DNA of 64,000 nt from Ligustrum vulgare (GCA_963555705.1 OY743183.1:48163466-48227465); one strand, 5' to 3'. Positions 1-12,034 are shown, counted from the stretch's first letter. Program-made: numbers and translations. Notes: generated from the sequence alone by a model not told the origin.

Positions 1-129
1 AAAAGAAAAGAATGTGAGGATAAAATGGGAATTGAAAAGATTTCCACTCATCCACACTTTTAAGATATTGTAGATAGATAGATTGTAGATGTAGATTTTG
101 ATGTATATGTAGATTACTTGTAAACTTGT

Positions 130-902
130 CGATTTACCTCCTGAATCTAAAATAAAGATTGTAAATGGGTGTTTAAGAGAAAGTACGACATAGATAGCTT
201 TCTTAATACATTTAAAGCTAGATTGTGGCTAAATGTGATCGGACAAAATGAAGGAATGTACTACTTTGATACATATGCACTAGTAGCTAGAATGACATCA
301 ATAAGGATATTATTTTCTTTAATATCCATATATGACTTGCATGTTCATCAAATGGATGTAAAATTTCTAATCCTAAATGGAGAACTTGGTGAAGACCTAT
401 ATATATGAAAAACCTGAATGTTTATTCTACCCAGACTTGAACACAAGGTGTGCAAGCTAGTAATATTAGTATATGATTTAAAACATACACCTAAAAACTG
501 AAATGAGAAGTTTGACTTAGCTATTATTTCATATGGTATCACGCATAATAGTTTAGATATATGTTTATATTTCAAAATATATGATAAATATGTAGTATTT
601 ATTTACTTGTGTGTCGATGACATGTTGATTTTGAGTAATCACAAGGATGGAACGAAAGAAACAAAGTTTCACATTTAAAATGAAGGAAGTTAGACAAAGT
701 GGTATAATATTGGGTATCAAAGTAAATAAACTATTGGGATATTATTTGAGTCAATCACATTATGTAGATCATGTGATAAATAAGTTCAAACACTTGATCA
801 TAAAACAGTATAGTACCTCTTTTGATCTCAAGCTCCAAACTCATAAAATAATGATGGAAGAGCAATTGTTAATTGGAATATGCAAGTACTATAGGAAATC
901 TT
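130..902 (+). pseudogene. Ty1/copia reverse transcriptase remnant, 5' part (element A)
   Basis: Decayed copia pol. Conceptual translation in several frames shows copia RT blocks in order: a KRKYDID..TFKARL stretch, VARMTSIRILFSL, HQMDVKF.ILNGELGEDLYI (about 340-408), YLCVDDMLIL with the YVDD-type catalytic motif (about 600-640), then the ILGIKVNK..GYYLSQSHYV block (about 700-770). Frameshifts and stops separate them. The reading breaks at 902 and resumes at 4684, because another copia element is inserted there. No LTR for this element is visible in the window. Confidence 0.85.
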
Positions 903-1172
903 TAATAAATTTGAATAAGAATAAATAAGAATAATGGTTTTCACTCATTCACAAGTTTAATACAAACGTGTACATATACAGCAATGTGCATATACCTCAA
1001 AGGAAACTAAATCATGTGCTAAAGGAGAGATTTACTAGAATAATATAATGATAATACAATATACAAAATATAGAAGTTGCCATAATGTTTCTATGTAGAA
1101 TCCCATGAATTCTATGGAGATTTAGCTAGTTGATTCTTTGGAGAGTCAGTTGGCATATTCTGTGCTTTATCA
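903..1172 (-). repeat. 3' LTR of copia B
   Basis: Nearly the same sequence as 4449-4683, including the shared run TTTTCACTCATT and the block ending TTTATCA. It is 270 bp against 235 bp because of a small insertion near 922 and about 24 bp more near 1115-1140. On the - strand it reads TGATAAA to TTTATTA, so the terminal CA is not intact. Confidence 0.8.
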
Positions 1173-2830
1173 CGCCCCCGCATGCGCAAGGGTCCAGGAA
1201 GGACACTAAGCTTGGAACGATGAAACTGGAAGGGCGTCCAAGCCAAAGATTTAATAAGGGAATTAGCAAGTTGATCAGCTAAGTGAAAATGAGATATACA
1301 GAGTGATTTTTTGAGAACATGTTCATGAACAAAGTGGAAGTCCAACGCAATATGTTTCATGCGAGAGTGAAATACTAGATTTTTGCACAAGAAGGTTGCC
1401 CCAATATTTTCACAATAGATGGTAGGTGAAGCAGGTACGGAGACTAGTAGTTCATGAAGTAAATTAGACAACCAATTAACTTAGTTGTTGCAAAGGCAAT
1501 AGCACGGTACTCGACTTCAGTAGAGGATCGAGCTGTCATGGATTATTTTTTGGAACTCCAACTGATGGGATTAGAGCCTAAGAAGACCAAAAAAACAGAA
1601 GTAGAGTGTTTAATATCAACATCACTAGCCGAGTCTGCATCACTAAAGGTATGGAGAGAAAGTGGAGAATGGGTAGAAATAAATATACCATAGTGAGAAG
1701 TGCCTTTGAGATATCGTAGAACCAGTTTGACAGTTGACCAGTGAGAGGAAGTCATACATATATTTAGATTGACTGAGGAATAGCCCAGAGGAGATGCGAT
1801 GTGCCTCAATGCCTAAGAAATAATTTAAAGGACTGAGATCTTTTAAAGAGAATCGAGAAGAAAGTTTGAGTATGAACTGCTGAATAGTGGTGGAGGAGTT
1901 ACCGGTGAGAATGATGTCATCGACGTATATGAGAAGATACATGATAGTGGAACTTGAGGAGTAGATGAAAAGAGAGGAGTCAGTCCGAGAGTTAGAGAAG
2001 CCAGATGTAAGAAGAAAGGATTGGAGTTCCTGATACCATGCTCATGGAGCTTGGAGAAGAACATATATAGCCTTATGAAGTTTGCAAACATGAGATGGAT
2101 ATTTGGGATCGACAAAGCCAGGTGGTTGTTGCATGTAGACTGGTTCAGGTAGAGAGCCTTGTAAGAAGGTGTTATTGACATCTAACTGTCTTACTGGCCA
2201 ATTTTTTGTGATAGCTAGAGTGAGTGCAAGTCGAATGGTGGCAGGTTTAACGGCAGGGCTAAAGGTTTCAGTGAAATCAATGACTGGATGCTGATGGAAC
2301 CCTTTAGCTACTAGTCAGGCCTTATAGCAGTTAATGGAATTATCAGGATTTTACTTAATGCGGTAAACCCACTTGCACCCGACAACATTTTGAGTAGGAG
2401 TTGGAGGAACTAATACTCATATTCCTACGAAGGGAAAGGATGTCCTAAAGCATGGCATCGCGCCAATGATTATATTTGTTAGCTTGAGAAAAGGATGATG
2501 GTTCAAGATGAGTTTCGGTCAAATTAGATGTGAAGGAGAGTGGTACACCTGGTTTATATATGTTTTTTTGAAAGCGAGTGATGGGATGTGTAGGTTGAGG
2601 AGATGGTGGAGGGGCTTGTTGGAAAGCATTCTGTGGATAGGTAGACGGGGAACCTGCGTACTGCACTGGGAATTAAGAGAGGAAGATAGAGATGGTTCAG
2701 AAGAGGGACAAGCTGAGATAGTGGAGATGTAAGTGATGGTGAAGTTACCTGCGATGAATTGATCGGAGAGGCATCCATGGTTGGCGTCACAGCTGGAGCA
2801 ATCAAAGAAGTGGGAAGATGTGTAGAGGGT
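1112..2830 (-). pseudogene. copia B RT-RNase H remnant
   Basis: Read on the - strand. Copia RT with YLLIYVDDIILTGNS (about 1900-1942) and the ..DLSPLNYFLGIE block, then the connection (LVLRYLKGT, 1700 region) and RNase H with SDADSASD, YCENIGATFL and the MKHIALDFHFV block near 1340-1400. Stops and frameshifts lie between blocks: 1543-1809 and 1643-1942 are in different frames. A serine/proline-rich linker (2445-2805) precedes the RT. Nonfunctional. Confidence 0.85.
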
Positions 2831-2879
2831 ATGTGACCTACATTTAAAGACTGATATGAGGAAGAATGACCACTATCTC

Positions 2880-4329
2880 GAGGTTGAGAATCAGGTTGGT
2901 GAGGGAAGAATTTGAAGAGGGATGGAGAGGACTGTGTCGTGACATTTAAGGAAAGATTGCTTTTTACTCCGACCGCTCGCCAAGGATTCCCTGGTGATCA
3001 AATCTTTCACAAGAAAATGAGTGGGAAATAATTCAATGGATGTGTTGTTTTGTTTACAAAACTGAGAAACAGATATGAGATTTTTATGAATTAAAAGAGC
3101 ACATAGTACATTATCAAGTTTAAATCGAGCTTGAGGAGAAGAGATAGAAGTTTTACCAATGTGGGAAATAGGAATTCCATTACCATTACCCATGATGACA
3201 TCCTCAGTTTCAACATAATCTGAGTGTGTGGACAAGTTTTGAAGATCAGAAGTGATGTGATGGGTAGCTCCCGCCAATTGTTTGTGTGGTTGGAAGAGTG
3301 ATCAGTCATGTTTGCTTGAGGACGATTTGAGGCAATAAATGGAAGAGCAGGTGATCTACAGTCCTTGGTGATGTGTCCAGGTTTGTCACACAATTGACAT
3401 ATGCTAATGGGAAGTCCAGAATAATCAGTTTGAGTATCATGAGTGCCTGATGAAATTTGATTCAACAATTGAGAAGGGCAATGATTACTATGATATTGCT
3501 GATTTCGAGGGAAGGCTGAAAATGATGGTGGGATGACCAATTGGGCTGCTGTGAATTCCAATTAGATTCTACCATTGTAACTAGAGAATCTTCCACGTCT
3601 ATTACCATGACAACCTCGATTTTTGGAGTAGCTTCTTTGAGAAAATTACACTGTAAGTTGAATGTCTTATTCCTTGGTCTCAACCCCATTGCGGATAATT
3701 TCTTCGTCAACCAATTTGTCATACATATCTTCAAATGAAATTGAAGTGTCTCGCATCCGGACTGCTGCAACTACTTCCTAAAATTCAACTCTGAGACCAT
3801 TCAAAACATAGGACACGACTTGGGCATCGTCCAAGATGTGTCCAATAGTGGCTAAATCATCTACTATGTTTTTCGCCCAATTCATGTAGGCTGAGATCAT
3901 TTTCCTTCCTTCCGATTAGACATAAGAGATGATAAGAGTGAGATTAACATAACTTGACTCCAGTTTAGTCTGTGCTTCGACAGTTGTGGTACAATTATTT
4001 ATGGTGGGGCTAATAGTGTTGCTTATAGTTGCTTGATTTCCTCGCAGAACCAGTCGATCTTGTCTCATCCATAGCAGATAGTTGGGTTCATTTTCTGAGG
4101 GACGAGTGATGGATCCATTGACATTGCCTAGTAATCCTTAACCAAAACGTAGGTTTGTCATCTGTGCTTTCCAGGAAGCATAATTTGTTCCCTTTTTTGA
4201 AAGTTTGAAGGGAACTTTTGATGAGGCATTAAGAGAAATTAAGTCGCTGGTAGGAATGACTGGTGTGGTGTCAATGGCTGTTTCTTTGCCAGTTTACGAA
4301 ATTTTTGGAGAATTTTGTGAGCTGCTCAT
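2880..4329 (-). pseudogene. copia B gag-protease remnant
   Basis: The gag start is the ATG at 4329 (MSSSQNS). Readable parts are gag (about 4200-3560), a CCHC zinc knuckle of the form CQLCDKPGHITKDC (near 3390), and protease followed by GAG-pre-integrase. In the protease the usual DSGA.. is replaced by an AGATHHIT context near 3270. Several stops and frame changes interrupt it, for example between the readings at 3091-3561 and 3462-3770. Confidence 0.8.
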
Positions 4330-4436
4330 TTTATCAAGAGGGACGAGAATAACAGAGAGTAGTGAGAGAGAGAAGAAGCAGGAAGAAGGTGACACGAGAA
4401 GGGATTATATCACATTCTCTATTTCTGACAGAGGTT

Positions 4437-4448
4437 GCTCTAATACCA
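4437..4448 (-). promoter_or_regulatory. primer-binding site of copia B
   Basis: The + strand reads GCTCTAATACCA, the complement of TGGTATTAGAGC. This is the plant initiator tRNA-Met PBS with one mismatch. It abuts the right LTR at 4449 directly and fixes that LTR as the 5' LTR of a - strand element. Confidence 0.85.
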
Positions 4449-4683
4449 TAATAAAGTTGAACAAGAATTATGGTTTTCACTCATTTACAGGTTTAATACA
4501 ATCGTATATATATACAGCAATGTGTATATACCTCAAAGGAAACTAAATCATGTGCTAAAGGAAAGATTTACAAGAATAATATAATGATAACACAATATAC
4601 AAAATATAGATGTTGCCATAATGTTTCTCTGTAGAGTCCCATGAATTTTGTGGAGAGTCGTTGACATATTCTGTGTTTTATCA
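4449..4683 (-). repeat. 5' LTR of copia B
   Basis: Direct repeat of 903-1172, immediately following the PBS and ending TTTATCA at 4683. The conserved run around TCAAAGGAAACTAAATCATG is present in both LTRs. Confidence 0.8.
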
Positions 4684-5075
4684 GTCCTGTATGCAACTTA
4701 ATGCATAAGACCGGGTATAGAATTTTGCAATTAGTGTGCTTAGTTTACTAGTAATTCGAGCAAGAAACATTAGAAGGCGATTGTGAGAATTCTCCATTAC
4801 TTAAAGAAAATAAAAAATCTAGGTCTCTCACTGCTAAAAGTAAATCTAATTCAGGTTGTGAGTTTAATTGGGTGCCTATTCTTAGAAGTCTAGGAAACGA
4901 ACATGCATAATACATTCAACCATAGAGATCTGAATTCGTGGCATTAGTTGACACTGGGAAAAAAGCTTGTGGCTTAAGGATCTTCTATATTAGATACATT
5001 TGGAACCGAAGAATAAGTCTTTAATAACTGTTTTATATGACAGTCAAGACACATTAGCTAAAGCATATAACGGTT
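4684..5075 (+). pseudogene. copia element A, RT-RNase H 3' part
   Basis: Continues the reading broken at 902. Before the break the frame gives Y-A-S-T-I-G-N-L; after it comes YAT.CIRPG, then KKH.KAIVRILHYLKK (4765-4810; canonical KEHWKA..RVLRYLKG, with TGG changed to TAG), GLSLLKV, then FVALVDTGKKAC (4940-4975) and LYDSQDTLAKAY (5032-5067). These are the end of RT and RNase H. Many stops. The 3' LTR is not recognisable. Confidence 0.8.
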
Positions 5076-5319
5076 GGGCCGTCGGAAGTTAAAATACTTT
5101 GTAAATTCAAGTGTCACGTTTGAATCAATATAACTATTTAATAAAAAAGTGACATTGCATCCCTTTTTTTATTAAAAGTGACAATATGTCACATTTTTTT
5201 AATAAAAAGTGACAAATAATATTTAACATCAATCAAAATCTTAAAATAAATATAGGGATGGTTGTTTTCCTTCTACATATTGTCTATCACGCGCTGTTTG
5301 GTGCTCCTCACATAGTTCA
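5076..5319. other. AT-rich spacer, no gene seen
   Basis: No coding signal. Three short copies of an AAAAGTGACA-type motif (about 5147, 5178, 5207) are separated by T-rich runs, perhaps the eroded end of element A or of the LINE. Confidence 0.5.
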
Positions 5320-7695
5320 AGAATCTCCTATTTTTTGCCACATATTGGTCGACTCTTGACTAAATTCAGTATTATTACTGCTCCGATGGGGGATCTCCAC
5401 CCTCAGAAAACTTACGTAGACATTCTTGGAGTGAAAAGAAACTCAATGTCTGTAAAAAAGAAATTGTTTGAAAAAGTTTCCAAGGAGCCCAAATCGAATG
5501 TTGTTTCCGTACGTGAAGCATAAATCTACAAGAACAAACTTTACATCTATGTCTCGAAGGAAGAAATTCAAAAGCTATCTTTCTGGTTTAAACATGGACT
5601 AGTTGGTAACTTTTCTCAAACTAGACCAGCAATTAGCTTGATTCAGCATACTTTGAATTCATTTGAATTGGGAGTAGTAGTTACGTACGGTGGGGAACCT
5701 TAATGAAAAACATGTCATTCTCAATTCCGAAAGAGAAGAAGACTATTGTAGACTTTACTCAAAACTAGTGTGGAATATACAAGGAACTCCTATGAGAATT
5801 CGAAAGTATACTTTTGATTTCGACCCCCAAAAGAATCCCCTATTGTGCCCATCTTGATTGCATTACCTAAACTGCCGTTGGTATTTTACGATAAAGCTAT
5901 TCTATTCTCTATAGCTTCTTTATTGGGAACCCCCTTGAAAATTGATGAACAAATAGCCAATAAATCTAGAATGAGCCATAGAACAGGAGAAGTTGAGGAT
6001 GAGGCTAGGGCACGCTGTGGAAGAAGAAGGTGCTCCACAATTCTAGAATGTTGAAGGAGGTTGTGAGAGTATGATTAAGAGGCTGAATGGGCTGATTCAT
6101 GAGAAATATCTTGATGGGATGGTGATAAATTCTGAAATTCATAAGGTCAGAGTCTTAGGCCTGGCTTTGGAGATGGCCCAATCCTTAGAAGGCAAAGGAC
6201 TGGAAAGTAGGGTTGAAATTCCTAAGGAGAAACTTGTGAGCTTCATTTTGGAGAGGGCCCAATTGGTAGAGGGCAACTTACTACTAAAACAAGCCCAGGA
6301 AGAAGCTGATTCAAATCACGTGATAGATCTAACTTCTTCTAGCTATGAAGCAGTGACTTTAATGGAAGTGGCCCAAAAGATAGAAGAAAGAGAAGTGATA
6401 GCAGACCCAAAAATATTCACATTGGGACTAAATAAATTCGAGGAGAAGACATCAAAGCAGTGTCAAGAATTTCCAATTAAAAAGATATCGGATGTGGAAC
6501 TACCATTCAGCTTGATGTGGGGTTGAGGACCTTATTAAGGACTATGAAATTAATAGGAACATTGCTGTTGAATATAATTTTTCCATGGCCACGGACAATT
6601 GGAGGCAAAAGATCCGTAAAGCAATCTCTGGTCGTAGAATCGTTATAGTTGCAAGGGAAACGACTATACCACAAGTGGCGGGAGAAGGATCTAGTGAGAT
6701 TCCACCTTGAGGACAAGGTGGATTTCGAGGCGGCGAGTAATGATAGATCTCTAATTAATAAACACATTCTAGAAGTTCAGGAAGTATTGAGAAGAAAAGA
6801 TTTTGTTACCTTGGCATGTGAGGTGGGCAAATTGGTTGCAAAACAATTATAAATGGAGAAGAGCACGAAGGAGGAAGGGGGAAGTTTTTTTTTAGTAAAG
6901 AGTGAGGAGAGAATAGCCCTGTCGAATGGCTATGTCATGTTTTCTTTTACAACTTTAAATTTGTAATTCTCAGCATTTATCCTCAACATTCAATAATAAT
7001 TCCTATTTCTATTCTTCTCTTTTAGAGTCTTATCAGGTATGTGGATGAATGAGCTGGAGTGCATCATTATTGAATACTAAATTCTTTCATTCTTATGTCA
7101 AGAAGAAATAATTGATATTCTAAACTTAATCACCTCCTTGCCAAGGAGGAAACGTATTAGAAACAGAAAGCAGGGGTGAAATGGCTTAAAGAAGGTGACA
7201 AGAATACTAAATTCTTTCATTCTTATGTGAAGAAGAAATAGGCCAAAAGCAAAATATGTCTCATTAGAAGCAATGGTTTTGAGCTGAATGATACTAGAGA
7301 TATAAGTAAGTCTGTTGTGGATTACTTCGGAAAAAAACTAACCAAAGAACCTACTGACAAGAGTAATAATCCTAATCCGATTACTCAATCTGAGAATGTT
7401 ATGCTGAACAGATATCCATACATTGAAGAAGTTAAAGATGTTGTCTTCAACATCAGTAAGGATAGTGCTGCAGGGCCAGATGGATATTCCAGCCTATTCT
7501 TCCAAACTTTCAGGGATATTATCAAGGAAGATTTACTTGAAGCTGTGATTGACTTCTTTGATGGGAATATTATTCCTGTGGGTGTTTCCTCTACAACCAT
7601 CTTCTTAATTCCTGAAAAATCAAAGGCCATGGAATGGAAGGATTTTAGACCCATTAGTCTGTGTAATGTGGTTAGTAAAACTCTTACTAACCAAA
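5320..7695 (+). mobile_element. LINE (non-LTR retrotransposon), decayed and 3'-truncated
   Basis: ORF1 and the start of ORF2 of a plant L1-type LINE follow in the expected order on the + strand, with many frameshifts. The 3' half (RT catalytic core, RNase H, poly-A tail) is absent because the sequence switches to an opposite-strand gypsy fragment near 7695. No target duplication could be recognised. Confidence 0.8.
5335..6850 (+). pseudogene. LINE ORF1 (DUF4283-type) remnant
   Basis: The reading contains KTYVDIL..KRNSMS, then a KLYIYVSKEEI..LSFWFKHGLVG block, GTPMRIRKYTFDFDPQK (about 5790-5835) and ALPKLPLVFYDKAILFSIAS..GTPLKID (5860-5960). This is the DUF4283 domain plus the following region of plant LINE ORF1 proteins. 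The CCHC knuckle is not recognisable. 6071-6526 is an open but uncharacterised linker of 151 codons. Reading frames change near 5523, 5845 and 6060. Confidence 0.75.
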
Positions 7696-7706
7696 ATTGG
7701 AGATAA
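7020..7706 (+). pseudogene. LINE ORF2 fragment (pre-RT and RT0/RT1)
   Basis: The conserved WLKEGDKNTKFFH motif of plant LINEs is readable at about 7180-7220. The RT N-terminal region follows at 7317-7706, with SKDSAAGPDGYSSLFFQTF and the IFLIPEKSK..EWKDFRPISLCNV block. The catalytic FADD box is absent because of truncation. A 39-bp stretch at 7072-7110 repeats at 7202-7240 with one difference. Confidence 0.85.
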
Positions 7707-9225
7707 AATGTCTTAAGAAATTTATTTGTCCTAAGAATCTCTATCCCCCTTTTGTTACCAGGCGGTTTGGCTTCTAATATGGCTTTTGCCTTATTCTTAT
7801 CAAGTTCAATCCCTCTTTTGTGTACTAAGAAGCCAAGGAAATTTCCTGCACTAACACCAAATGCACATTTCTTTCAAAGGATTCAATTTTAATTTGTACT
7901 GCCTCATTTGTTCAAATGAGCGTTTCAATTGTTGAAAATGTTCTTCTTATCAATGTGATTTGACTACTATATCATCTACATAGATTTCAACAAATTCGCC
8001 TATCATGTCATGAAAGATTAAATTCATCGCTCTTTGATATGTGTCCCCAACATTTTTCAGGCCGAAAGGCTTGACCACCCATTCGAACACCCCAAAGCTC
8101 CAGGGCACCTAAAGGTAGTTTTATGCACATCTTCCTCAGCTATGTAAATTTGATTATATCCAGAATATCCATCCAGAAAGGAATACATTACATGTCCAGC
8201 AGTTGAGTCTACTAAAGAATCTACCGTAGGCATTGAGTATTCATTTTTAGCCGTTGCAAGATTTAAATTCCTGAAATCTATGCACACCCTGATACTACCA
8301 TTCTTTTTCAACACGGGCACAATATTAGATAAAAATTCAACATATTTGATTGTTCTAATAAATCTTGCCTTTAACAATCGCTCTATTTCTTTCTTTACTT
8401 TAAGTAATATATTAGGAGCAAAACGCCTAGGAGGTTGTTTGTGAGGCTTAAAATTTTATTTGGTTGGTAATCTATGTTCTACTAGATTTTTATCTACACC
8501 AGGCATATGCTCATATTCCCAAGCAAAGCAATCTTTATATTCTTTTAATAAAGCGATTAACTTATTACTTACCACTTGACTAAGCGTCTGACTAATGAAC
8601 GTCAATCGATTTTCCCCTCGTCGCCAATGTTTAATTGTAATAAAGGATCTTGTATTTTAGTGTGCCCATTTTTCTTAATCTTCATTGCTTCATCATCTTC
8701 ACTTTGCTTGCTACGTTCAAATTTTGACTTTCCAGAAGAATTTTCTAGTACTTTCTCTGCTGACTCCCCTGTACTATTCCCCTTATTATTATAAAGGACA
8801 TTTTTGTTAGCCACCTTGATAATCTTAGGTACCTTAAGAGGTGATAATCCCTGCAGCCACCTCATCATCTTCCCATAATTTCTTTGAAAACGCGTTTATT
8901 GTGTCCTAGTCATCTCATTGAAAGGAAAAACTCTTCATGCATTGTATTGGAATAAATGCCGGACATTTGCCTAACGTGGTTGCAGTCTGAACATCCTTCT
9001 ACTGTTCGTCAGGAAAAATCGATTTTCAAAAGTCGGCCTTCTACATATTGACATGTCTCGCTCCTTGTCGGGCTGGGAATCGGGTACAATACTGGGGTGA
9101 CTGTAATATCCCCGTGCTCTAATTTCTTCTGCAGGCTTGTTTACCTCTCCCTTACATCTGGCATATAAAACATTTTCATCCCCTTTGGGCTCCTTCCCTT
9201 TTAGTCGTCCAAACATATTAGGACA
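7696..9225 (-). pseudogene. Ty3/gypsy gag-pol fragment, decayed
   Basis: Read on the - strand from high to low coordinates: gag/protease-like segments (9216-8971 and 8868-8602, weakly recognisable), then RT. The RT shows PHKQPPRRFAP..LLKVKKEIERLL, then VPVLKKNGSIRVCIDFRNLN (about 8320-8265), DGYSGYNQI (8170), FEWVVKPFGLKN (8090-8055), YQRAMNLIFHDM and EIYVDDIVVKS (catalytic YVDD, about 7970-7990), and the C-terminal LNPLKE..FGVSAG.FLGFLVHKRGIE block to about 7770. One frameshift falls near 8100 and several stops occur. No LTRs. The junction with the LINE is abrupt. Confidence 0.8.
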
Positions 9226-9243
9226 TTGTTCAACATCTTATTT

Positions 9244-11124
9244 TCCATCATCAATGAATAAATGGTTCCTTTAGCATAATGTCGTAATTATATACGATAG
9301 GGATATACGTTTTTTATTATTACGATCTTTAATTGAGTTCTTGTGTTCCATACACCTAATCATTACGATATGTTGTCTTGAAATACGATTGACTAATTAG
9401 GTAGAGTTGATTTAAACTCGAGAGAGGAATTTCATATGCATAAGTAAACTTGATCGATCACATTATTAGATTAAAAATTGAATGGTGGAATTAAAAGTAT
9501 TAACTACGTGAAATTCCAACTTCTCATTCATTTAGAAAAAAAAAAAAACAATTATTTCTTGTTTAAATTGATTTTTGATTAAATCATTTAGTTTACACAA
9601 AAATCCCATCATTTAATTGTTCAGAGTTAAAATAACTTCGGTAATTAATCATAATCCTTGTGGGAGACAACTCAGACTCTTTTGTCCACTTTATTACTTG
9701 GATGCGATATCGTACACTTGCGATTTAACATACAACAATGATCGTGATATATTGTGCATTTTACGCAAATAAAAAATTGTCCAAGGTTACATAATTTAGG
9801 AGAGAGACAAAGAGATATACTCTTAACCCTATGTTATTTATTGAGCTATTTTTCCAGAGAGTTAAAGCCTTTTATTTGATTTTAATCGACATAGCGATTG
9901 ATTATGATTAATTTCACTAGAGAAAGACTATTAATTAAAATAGGAAAATCGGTCTAACATTTTATTTGAGTAATTTGTTAATTTGCATGTTGAAAAACCA
10001 ATTAAACGATGCTTAGGTGAAATCATGAATGCCAACTATTTAATTTTTATTTTCGTTATCTTTGTAGAATTTAAAGTTTGTTTATAATTTTCTGAATTAA
10101 AAAATCTCAAAATTCTATGTGTTTTCGATGTTAAAATTAAATTAATTAGTGTTGAATAGAGTAATCATTTTTTTGTAGAATCGACAATTAGGACTGATAG
10201 TTTACATTATTATGACCCATGCATTTGCGGTATACTTTTCAATGAAAGAGGAGAATTGAGCAAATTTTATAATTTAATTATTAATAATTAATTTATAATT
10301 ATATGCATAAATAAAAAATATTAATTACATCTAGGGCGAACTTGAATAACGAAAATGAAAATTTTATTAATCGAAAAAACTAAGTTTCAAGTGGACAATT
10401 TGGGTTCAAAGAGTAGTTTTAATTGAGTTCAATGAGATGACATCAATAGTTGGGGACATTTGATAGAATTGAAAAATGTTAATCGTTTTTAATCATTCTA
10501 AGGGTTACTTAATTTATTCTATGATTGTATTAAAATAGTTTAATCTCGTACAACTTTATTAATATAACAAGGGAAAAAGTCGAAACTTATTTTCTAGCAA
10601 AAAATGACTCTGGCCACTTCGAACTCTTGAATTGAACAAGAAACTAATCCACGTTAAAAACTTCCTAGATGTTGAAATTTGAATGGAAAATTTAAAATTT
10701 GTAAGGTCTTTTTTTTTTTTTGGGGGGGGGGGGGGGAGGGGGGGGTATGGTTTCTTTCTAAAACAAAAAAAAACAAAAAAAAAGGAAAAAAGAACCACTT
10801 TATGTTCCCAAGTGTGAAAAGTACTGAATTAGAATTCCCGATTCATATGTTTTTTAAGTCTCCAAGCTTGTCAATTCAATAAAAGAGAGCTATTTTATCA
10901 TTTTCATTCTTAATTCAACAAAATTAAATAAAAATATATATAGTTGAATTTTCAATTTTGTACTCTGCCTAGGCTTTTCTTCAATTTCTCTCTGTATTTG
11001 TTTATTTCTGTCTCCATTCAGTTAAAAACAATATTACAGTCCAATATACGGTGGGCAATTGGTCACAGTTTCTTTTATTCTTCATATTTGAATTTTCAAA
11101 TTATTATTTAGGATGATTGAACCA
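9244..11124. repeat. Repeat block P, copy 1
   Basis: Noncoding, AT-rich. Collinear with 41540-43680 over nearly its full length; parts also match 40075-40660 and 54887-55805. Shared landmarks include CTTTAGCATAATGTCG, TGCGATTTAACATA, CTACTTAATTTATTC-like runs, a G-run, and TCTGCCTAGGCTTTTCTTCA. It ends at TTAGGATGATTGAACCA, where an LTR starts. It shows no coding capacity and no recognisable TE domain. Confidence 0.75.
10709..10746 (+). repeat. T-run followed by long G tract
   Basis: About 13 T followed by about 14 G, one A, then 8 G. It occupies the same position in block P as G runs at 43256-43274 and 55807-55823, always after GTAAGGTCTTTT. On its own it could form G-quadruplex structures; this is inferred from composition only. 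Confidence 0.8.
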
Positions 11125-11394
11125 TGATAAGTGTATTTTATAAACTTATTTCTATCCTAAATGTAGGATTTTATTTGTTTGTTTAAGAATATCTGCTATT
11201 TATTTTGTTATTATTTGCTTATATTTTCTAAATAATCCCAAAGTCGAGAAAGTAAAGGAAATGGAGCAAAAACAAGTCATCTAGATGATAAAAGTGTCTA
11301 AGTATGAAAATCAAGAGTTGAAGCAGTTAATCAAATGGCCAATTGGAAGGACCACTAGTACAAAAAGGCATAAAAAAAATGAGGAATATACGTC

Positions 11395-11672
11395 GATTTT
11401 TCAAAAAAATGACGCATAAAATAGGACGGTGGCATTTTCGTAATTAAAATTTAGGAACAGGCGTCGGTTTCTAATTTAAACCGACGCGTAAAGTCGGACC
11501 GCCGACTTTGCGCGTCGGTTTTTGGAAAAACCGACGCGACGGTTTCTTGCGTCGGTTCATGGAGAACCGACGCGCAAAGTCGGACCGGCCGGCTTTGCGC
11601 GTCGGTTTACCTTGAACCGACGCGAGAAACCGGCGTTTCTCGCGTCGGTTTTTCCAAAAACCGATGCGCAAT
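11395..11672. repeat. Left subterminal hairpin array of CACTA-1
   Basis: Five palindromic units of the form GCGTCGGTT..N..AACCGACGC in about 220 bp (11461-11670). In En/Spm elements subterminal repeats of this kind bind the element's own TNPA-type protein; that role here is inferred from the family. Confidence 0.85.
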
Positions 11673-11924
11673 CTCATAAATTATTTCCGGTATTTTCATA
11701 ACTCTCGCGCCTCTTTCTCTCTTTCAGTACACTTCTCTCTAACTATACACTCACGCCTCTCTCTCTCACAATTTCTCTCTACTCTCACGCCTCTCCCTCT
11801 CTTGTGAACGTCGTCGCCTCCACCGCTCTCACTCTTCTACCGCCGCCTCCACCGCCCGGTATACTTTACCGCCGCCGCCTCCACCTACATTGTAAGACCC
11901 GATTCTCATTTTTGTTTATAAGTA

Positions 11925-12002
11925 TGTATATGTATTTGTGTATATATATTTATGTGTATATATATGTGTCTGCGTGTATATATATATATATATATATATA
12001 TT

Positions 12003-12034
<32 letters not shown>

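Larger units (their letters stand above)
903..4683 (-). mobile_element. LTR copia retrotransposon B, nested in element A
   Basis: Two direct LTRs (903-1172 and 4449-4683) flank a - strand gag-pol. The PBS lies just inside the right (5') LTR and a G-rich polypurine tract just inside the left (3') LTR (1173-1190, read on the - strand). The flanks ATCTT (898-902) and GTCCT (4684-4688) look like a diverged 5-bp target duplication. The interrupted host is copia element A, whose RT reading continues on the far side. The integrase core is missing: the reading passes from the protease/GAG-pre-integrase part (ending near 2890) to the integrase-RT linker (near 2800). The copy is dead. Confidence 0.85.
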
